Positions 60,601 through 64,000 of a stretch of 64,000 bases of DNA are shown here, piece after piece. Below the pieces are notes generated by a model that was given only the letters and a program-made list of their open reading frames with translations, ran no database searches and was not told the DNA's origin. Origin of the DNA: Drosophila persimilis (lineage: Eukaryota; Arthropoda; Insecta; Diptera; Drosophilidae); NCBI RefSeq assembly GCF_003286085.1, contig NW_020825288.1, positions 20,212,001-20,276,000 on the forward strand, written 5' to 3'. Position 1 is the first letter of the stretch. The number at the start of each line of letters is the position of its first letter. Position numbers and translations under genes: made by a program.

Positions 60601-60732
60601 TTGGAAGAATAGATATGTAGATGGATTCCTATGAAATTGCAATTGGCGTCCAGCGTCAGCCGAAAACGGGGCATGGGTTCTAAAAAACAAACCAAAATAA
60701 AAAATAATAAAATTGTTAGGCAAGGGCCCTGT
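54690..60732. other. Six kb without a convincing gene
   Basis: Possible 5'UTR or intronic DNA of neighbours. Contains an 'aaccggtt' palindrome (about 55259, Grainyhead-like), a short ATG frame in good context at 56956-57042 (29 codons ending at TGA, with an AG/GTGAAT possible donor at its end), and an (ATC/ATA)n-type run at 58949-58975. Overlapping frames of 90 and 120 codons at 58.6-59.0 kb are mutual shadows and undecided. Confidence 0.45.
58949..58975 (+). repeat. Hexanucleotide-type 'ataatc' microsatellite
   Basis: Four to five copies of 'ataatc' in a row. Confidence 0.85.
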
Positions 60733-61382
60733 CTAGTGGCGCAGCAGCATGTTGCTGACCTTGGCTTCCGTCTTGGGGGGGGCGGTGGTGGTGGTGATCT
60801 TCTCGCGGTACTGCCGATTCTCGGGATTGGCCAACACCGAGGCAATGAACTCCGAGGTCTCCAGCTGCAGCTGTGCCAGACGCTTCTGCAGCAGCTTGTT
60901 ACGCTGCACCAGCTTGATGGTCTTGATGGCAATAGAGAGCAGACCGTCGGTGTTCTGAGGATGGTAGCTATGCTGCTGCTCCTTGGTGGGCTCCTGCGAG
61001 TACTCGTAGCCACTGTCGCCATCGTCGTCCATTGACTCAGCTAATACACAATGTCTGGCTGTTGGTGCTCCTCTATGACTGAAGCTGTTTCTGCTGTTAG
61101 CCATGGTAGGCTGTAATACTGTTTTGATAGACTCGCTGATGGAATGTTGCTGTTGTTGCAGTTGCAGTTGCAGAGGATGTGCAGTCTGGTGCTCTGCTGA
61201 CTCGATTTGGCCCCGCGCTGATTGCATCTCTGTCTGTATTGCCGCTCTCCTGCTGACCTCCGCCTGTGTGCCACTCCGTGGGGACGACGGTACAGCGGCA
61301 CTGCCTGAGATCACTGGCAGTCTTCGGCGGTGCAGTCTGACCAGGCGTCGGCGACCCGCCGAGTTCATTAAACCCTCGGCTA
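60733..61382 (-). CDS. Gln-rich coiled-coil protein, unknown function (last exon)
   Basis: A 211-codon frame from ATG 61368 to TAG 60733-60735. Immediately upstream is a strong acceptor (T-rich tract then ACAG, ending 61383), and the frame stays open back to it, so this is probably a terminal exon with the true start in an unseen 5' exon, or the ATG at 61368 used after a 5'UTR intron. The N-terminal part is Arg-rich, residues 65-75 are Gln-rich, and 110-125 are acidic (MDDDGDSGYEY). Residues 142-187 form a conserved-looking amphipathic helix ('LLSIAIKTIKLVQRNKLLQK' and onward to 'NPENR'), likely a coiled coil. I do not recognise the family. Confidence 0.6.
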
Positions 61383-61383
61383 C

Positions 61384-62159
61384 TGTAAAAAAAAATGGTA
61401 AAAAAGAACAAAATTAGACATTGGATTCAAGTAAGTAATAACTGATAAAAACTTTGCCGCTGAGGCCCTCGTTCATCTGCTAATCAGTCGGTTGTCAACC
61501 GATCATTGGACTGTCCCTGTCTGTCTGTTTGTGTACATCGCGTGTGTTGGGGAAACGTGACTCGAAGCGTTTCGCATCAATTTTCAGTCCCAGCAGTCGT
61601 AACACTCTTTTTCCATCCGCTAACAGCTGTTGAGTTGTCGACGAGCTCTTGGGAGCTCTGGCAAATAGCAACACACTACCTCATGACCTACACAAACGCC
61701 CCCCTTCCCACCATACACCCTTGACACTAATCATTTCCCCAATACCATTTCCGTGACTGTGTCTGTGGTCAGGATCATGACGGAACCTGCCTCCGTTTTT
61801 CGACTTAAACATTGCACATGGCAGTCGACGTGCACACATTCGGATCGGAACATTCATTGGGCCCTGCACCTGTTTGCGCTGTGCAAATATAGCTTTTCTT
61901 TTTGATAAGCTGCACCCTACTAGCCGCCCCACAAACCCCAGTGCCCCGAAACGTGAGTGTGTGACGCCGCATGTAATGGCAGAGTCGACTTCAGGGCGCC
62001 AGCCTGCATTGGTTGGGCGTTTGCCGGTTGACAAATACAATGGAATGATGGGGGGTTAGCGACTTATGTGGAAAATATATCACATTTGGCTGAAAAACAT
62101 ACAAGAAAACTACAAATATTTTCCTCCTTACTCTACCAATCAATCAATAAAGTTCTGAT
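61384..62159. other. Intron or spacer
   Basis: Lies between the acceptor of the Gln-rich gene and the 3' end of the next minus-strand gene. Short opposing frames (for example 119 codons at 61681-62040) have no protein-like signature. An upstream exon for the Gln-rich gene was looked for and not identified. Confidence 0.4.
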
Positions 62160-63188
62160 CTATTTATTGGGTTTGGTTCTTTTGATCTTTGAGGGTTTTC
62201 CCTTAATAACCGTGGACAGGACCGACTGCATTTCAACCAGTGGTGTCGAGAGATCTTTAGTGCTCCCGAAATCCTTGTTCTTAATCCAGGTCGAGTGCTC
62301 AACCTTATCAAAACGTTCCTCCATTTCCGCGCTCAAATCGTTTATAAAGATACAAAGCTCATCGATTTCAAAGCGAAGGTCTCGTAGATCTCTCGGCAGA
62401 CGACTGTTCATTAGAAATAGTTTGTTTAGGCTAAAAAATCGGAAAATGTGGACCTTGGCCGTGGTCTGTGCCTCTATTTTGGATATCTTCTGATGGAGCA
62501 AGTAGTGGTAGCGCTCCAGGCAGACGTGCAGTTCGCCGGCCACCTGTAGGACCCACTCGTTGAACTCCTGCGCCCGGGCGGACATGTGGCGCAACTGTTT
62601 GTTTATCGAGCACATCCGGAGGCGAAAATCACGCAGGGTGCCGCGCAGATTTTGATAGCGGCAGATCATCTCTGAGATTTCACACTGCAGGCGATGGTGG
62701 GCATGCTGGAGGTCACGCACCTCGACCTTTTCCTGGCAACTCAGCTCCAGAGGCTTCGGCCGTTCCGGCATAAGCTCCTGGACTTCAACTTTGACATCCA
62801 GCTCCTTCCGTTTGCGCTCAATCTCCTGGCATAACTGTTGGATTTTGGTTAGATATTCCTCCTCTGGCTGTTGCTCTTCTTCGGGGGCCGTCTGGTCCTC
62901 GGATATGGCTTGATTTTGACGTTGCCTAATGGCAAGCTGCATCAGTTCAATGCGTCGGATAATGCAATCGATTTCGGCCACCGCATGCATAGCCCGATCC
63001 TCGTCATCCTCTGTGGCATCCTCAGTGTCGGGCGTGGGCTCTATGGCCAACTCCTCCTCTTCCCCCGTGAAGCTGACAGGCTCGTCATATTCAAAGATCT
63101 CGATGGTTCTGCATTTCAAGCTGCGCTGTACCATGTCCATGCGATCCAGTGGCATCTTGGCGCAGTCCATGACCGATAATTCATTCAT
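62160..63188 (-). CDS. Coiled-coil protein, unknown function
   Basis: Intronless, 342 aa, from ATG 63188 to TAG 62160-62162. Residues 42-66 are strongly acidic (EEEE, then TEDATEDDEDR). Long helical stretches with heptad character lie at about 66-95, 111-138, 152-240 and 265-297, and the C-terminus is basic (KGKPSKIKRTKPNK). No catalytic motif, signal peptide or membrane segment is visible. Several Cys are scattered. Intronless coiled-coil genes of this size in Drosophila are often testis-biased cytoskeletal or axonemal proteins, but that is inference only. Confidence 0.72.
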   Translation of the reverse strand: MNELSVMDCAKMPLDRMDMVQRSLKCRTIEIFEYDEPVSFTGEEEELAIEPTPDTEDATEDDEDRAMHAVAEIDCIIRRIELMQLAIRQRQNQAISEDQTAPEEEQQPEEEYLTKIQQLCQEIERKRKELDVKVEVQELMPERPKPLELSCQEKVEVRDLQHAHHRLQCEISEMICRYQNLRGTLRDFRLRMCSINKQLRHMSARAQEFNEWVLQVAGELHVCLERYHYLLHQKISKIEAQTTAKVHIFRFFSLNKLFLMNSRLPRDLRDLRFEIDELCIFINDLSAEMEERFDKVEHSTWIKNKDFGSTKDLSTPLVEMQSVLSTVIKGKPSKIKRTKPNK

Positions 63189-63738
63189 ATTGGCTGTGTG
63201 TTACTGGAATTTTCCTATGCTTATTTTTGTTTGTATTCTTAATTGTGTATCTATTTTAGAACTAAGGCAAAGCCTGTTTTGATTTGCCTCCCACATGCAC
63301 TCAACATTGCGTATACGCCCCGTCCCGTTCCACTTGAGTGCGGCCCCGGCCGGGGGCTCTCAACGGAAATCAGCGAGACGCATGTTCTTGGCATGTGCAC
63401 CAGAGACAACAATCCTCAACACGATGCGGAAGTATTGATTGCCATTCCCACCCGCCCCATTCAACCCACTGCACCCTCTTTTCTTCTCGAGAATTGACTT
63501 ACTTCCTGAATTGTCAAATGCCTTTTGCTGGCATTCGTTCTCTTGTCGCCATTCAACTTATGCAAGATACCCCCTACACTAGTAGAGTACCAGGGTATAT
63601 TGTATTTGTGTAAATGTTGTTTTAGTAGGGCATCAAGAGGCTTTCAAAGATCACATAGATCAAGGATGTCCCTAAAGTCTACACTATGTGAAAAATATAT
63701 ACAGCCAGTTCCCTTTTCTTCCGAATAATGGATATCCT
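63189..63738. other. Spacer upstream of the coiled-coil gene
   Basis: No supported gene. A GTAAGT at about 63496-63501 on the minus strand could be a splice donor but the flanking frame is short. Confidence 0.4.
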
Positions 63739-64000
63739 TTAGTCGTAGATCTTGAACCCTAGGTTTCTCTGGTATTCCAGCACTATTTGCTTTTCTGTAG
63801 AAGCAGTCACATGCTCTTGCCTGCGTCTGTCTACGTTTGGCATTGCAATGCATTGCATTTCATTGGGGAGCTGAGGATGGGGCCATGACTGTGACTGTGG
63901 CTGTTTTTCTGTTTGCTGTTTGCCGTTTGTTGTGCTCATTGCGCCGCCAGCGATCTCGTCATTGATGACTGTGGAATCCACGTGCCTCGTTCCGTGCTCA
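63739..64000 (-). CDS. Possible partial terminal exon at the window edge
   Basis: A minus-strand frame open from the window end to TAG/TAA at 63739, about 86 codons, with an internal ATG giving 'MSTTNGKQQTEKQPQSQSWP' and a C-terminus 'IVLEYQRNLGFKIYD'. Gln/Thr-rich then ordered-looking. It could be the 3' end of a gene continuing beyond the window or a chance frame; a second frame (63644-63853) overlaps it and is comparably protein-like. Confidence 0.25.
   Translation of the reverse strand, partial: EHGTRHVDSTVINDEIAGGAMSTTNGKQQTEKQPQSQSWPHPQLPNEMQCIAMPNVDRRRQEHVTASTEKQIVLEYQRNLGFKIYD

Noticed and set aside
1-64000. CRISPR arrays, operons, bacterial ribosome-binding sites
   Set aside because: The window is insect nuclear DNA; introns and TATA/AATAAA signals exclude a prokaryotic reading, and no spacer-repeat array is present.

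Overview
The window looks like Drosophila nuclear DNA, probably from the obscura group. It is AT-rich and sparsely coding. Its introns are 54-65 bp with GT/AG consensus, short genes have TATA boxes and AATAAA signals, and at 11.4-12.5 kb there is a DINE-1/mini-me/SGM-type element of the kind common in D. pseudoobscura and relatives. The species assignment is inference; no search was run.

Left part (1-34 kb and 37.4-49.2 kb): almost no long genes. Two things stand out. First, a family of eight very small secreted-peptide genes lies on the minus strand (five at 5.4-8.1 kb, three at 14.8-16.1 kb). Each has a TATA box about 40 bp before the ATG and codes for an 18-residue signal peptide plus a mature peptide of 16 (six copies) or 11 (two copies) residues. 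The second cluster is a recent mosaic duplicate of the first. Second, the surrounding non-coding DNA is itself built from diverged copies of the same modules, in broadly repeating order (here called alpha, delta, beta, gamma). They recur at about 0-5, 8.8-14.3, 18-24.3, 24.6-33, 37.6-41.5 and 42.4-48.4 kb. This looks like old segmental duplication with most genes lost or never present.

Middle (34.1-37.4 kb): two divergently transcribed genes share an upstream region of about 850 bp with DRE-like TATCGAT motifs. One is a three-exon F-box/leucine-rich-type protein (minus). The other is an intronless gene (plus) whose N-terminus resembles the TAF9 histone fold and whose C-terminus is a Ser/Asp-rich array of eight 22-residue repeats.

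Right part (49.3-64 kb): more ordinary gene-containing sequence, all on the minus strand. It holds PIG-N (GPI ethanolamine phosphate transferase 1, two exons, 911 aa), a secreted GMC-family FAD oxidoreductase (three exons, 614 aa), a Gln-rich coiled-coil protein of unknown function whose first exon is not resolved, an intronless 342-residue coiled-coil protein, and possibly the last exon of another gene at the window edge. The stretch 54.7-60.7 kb shows no convincing coding exon.
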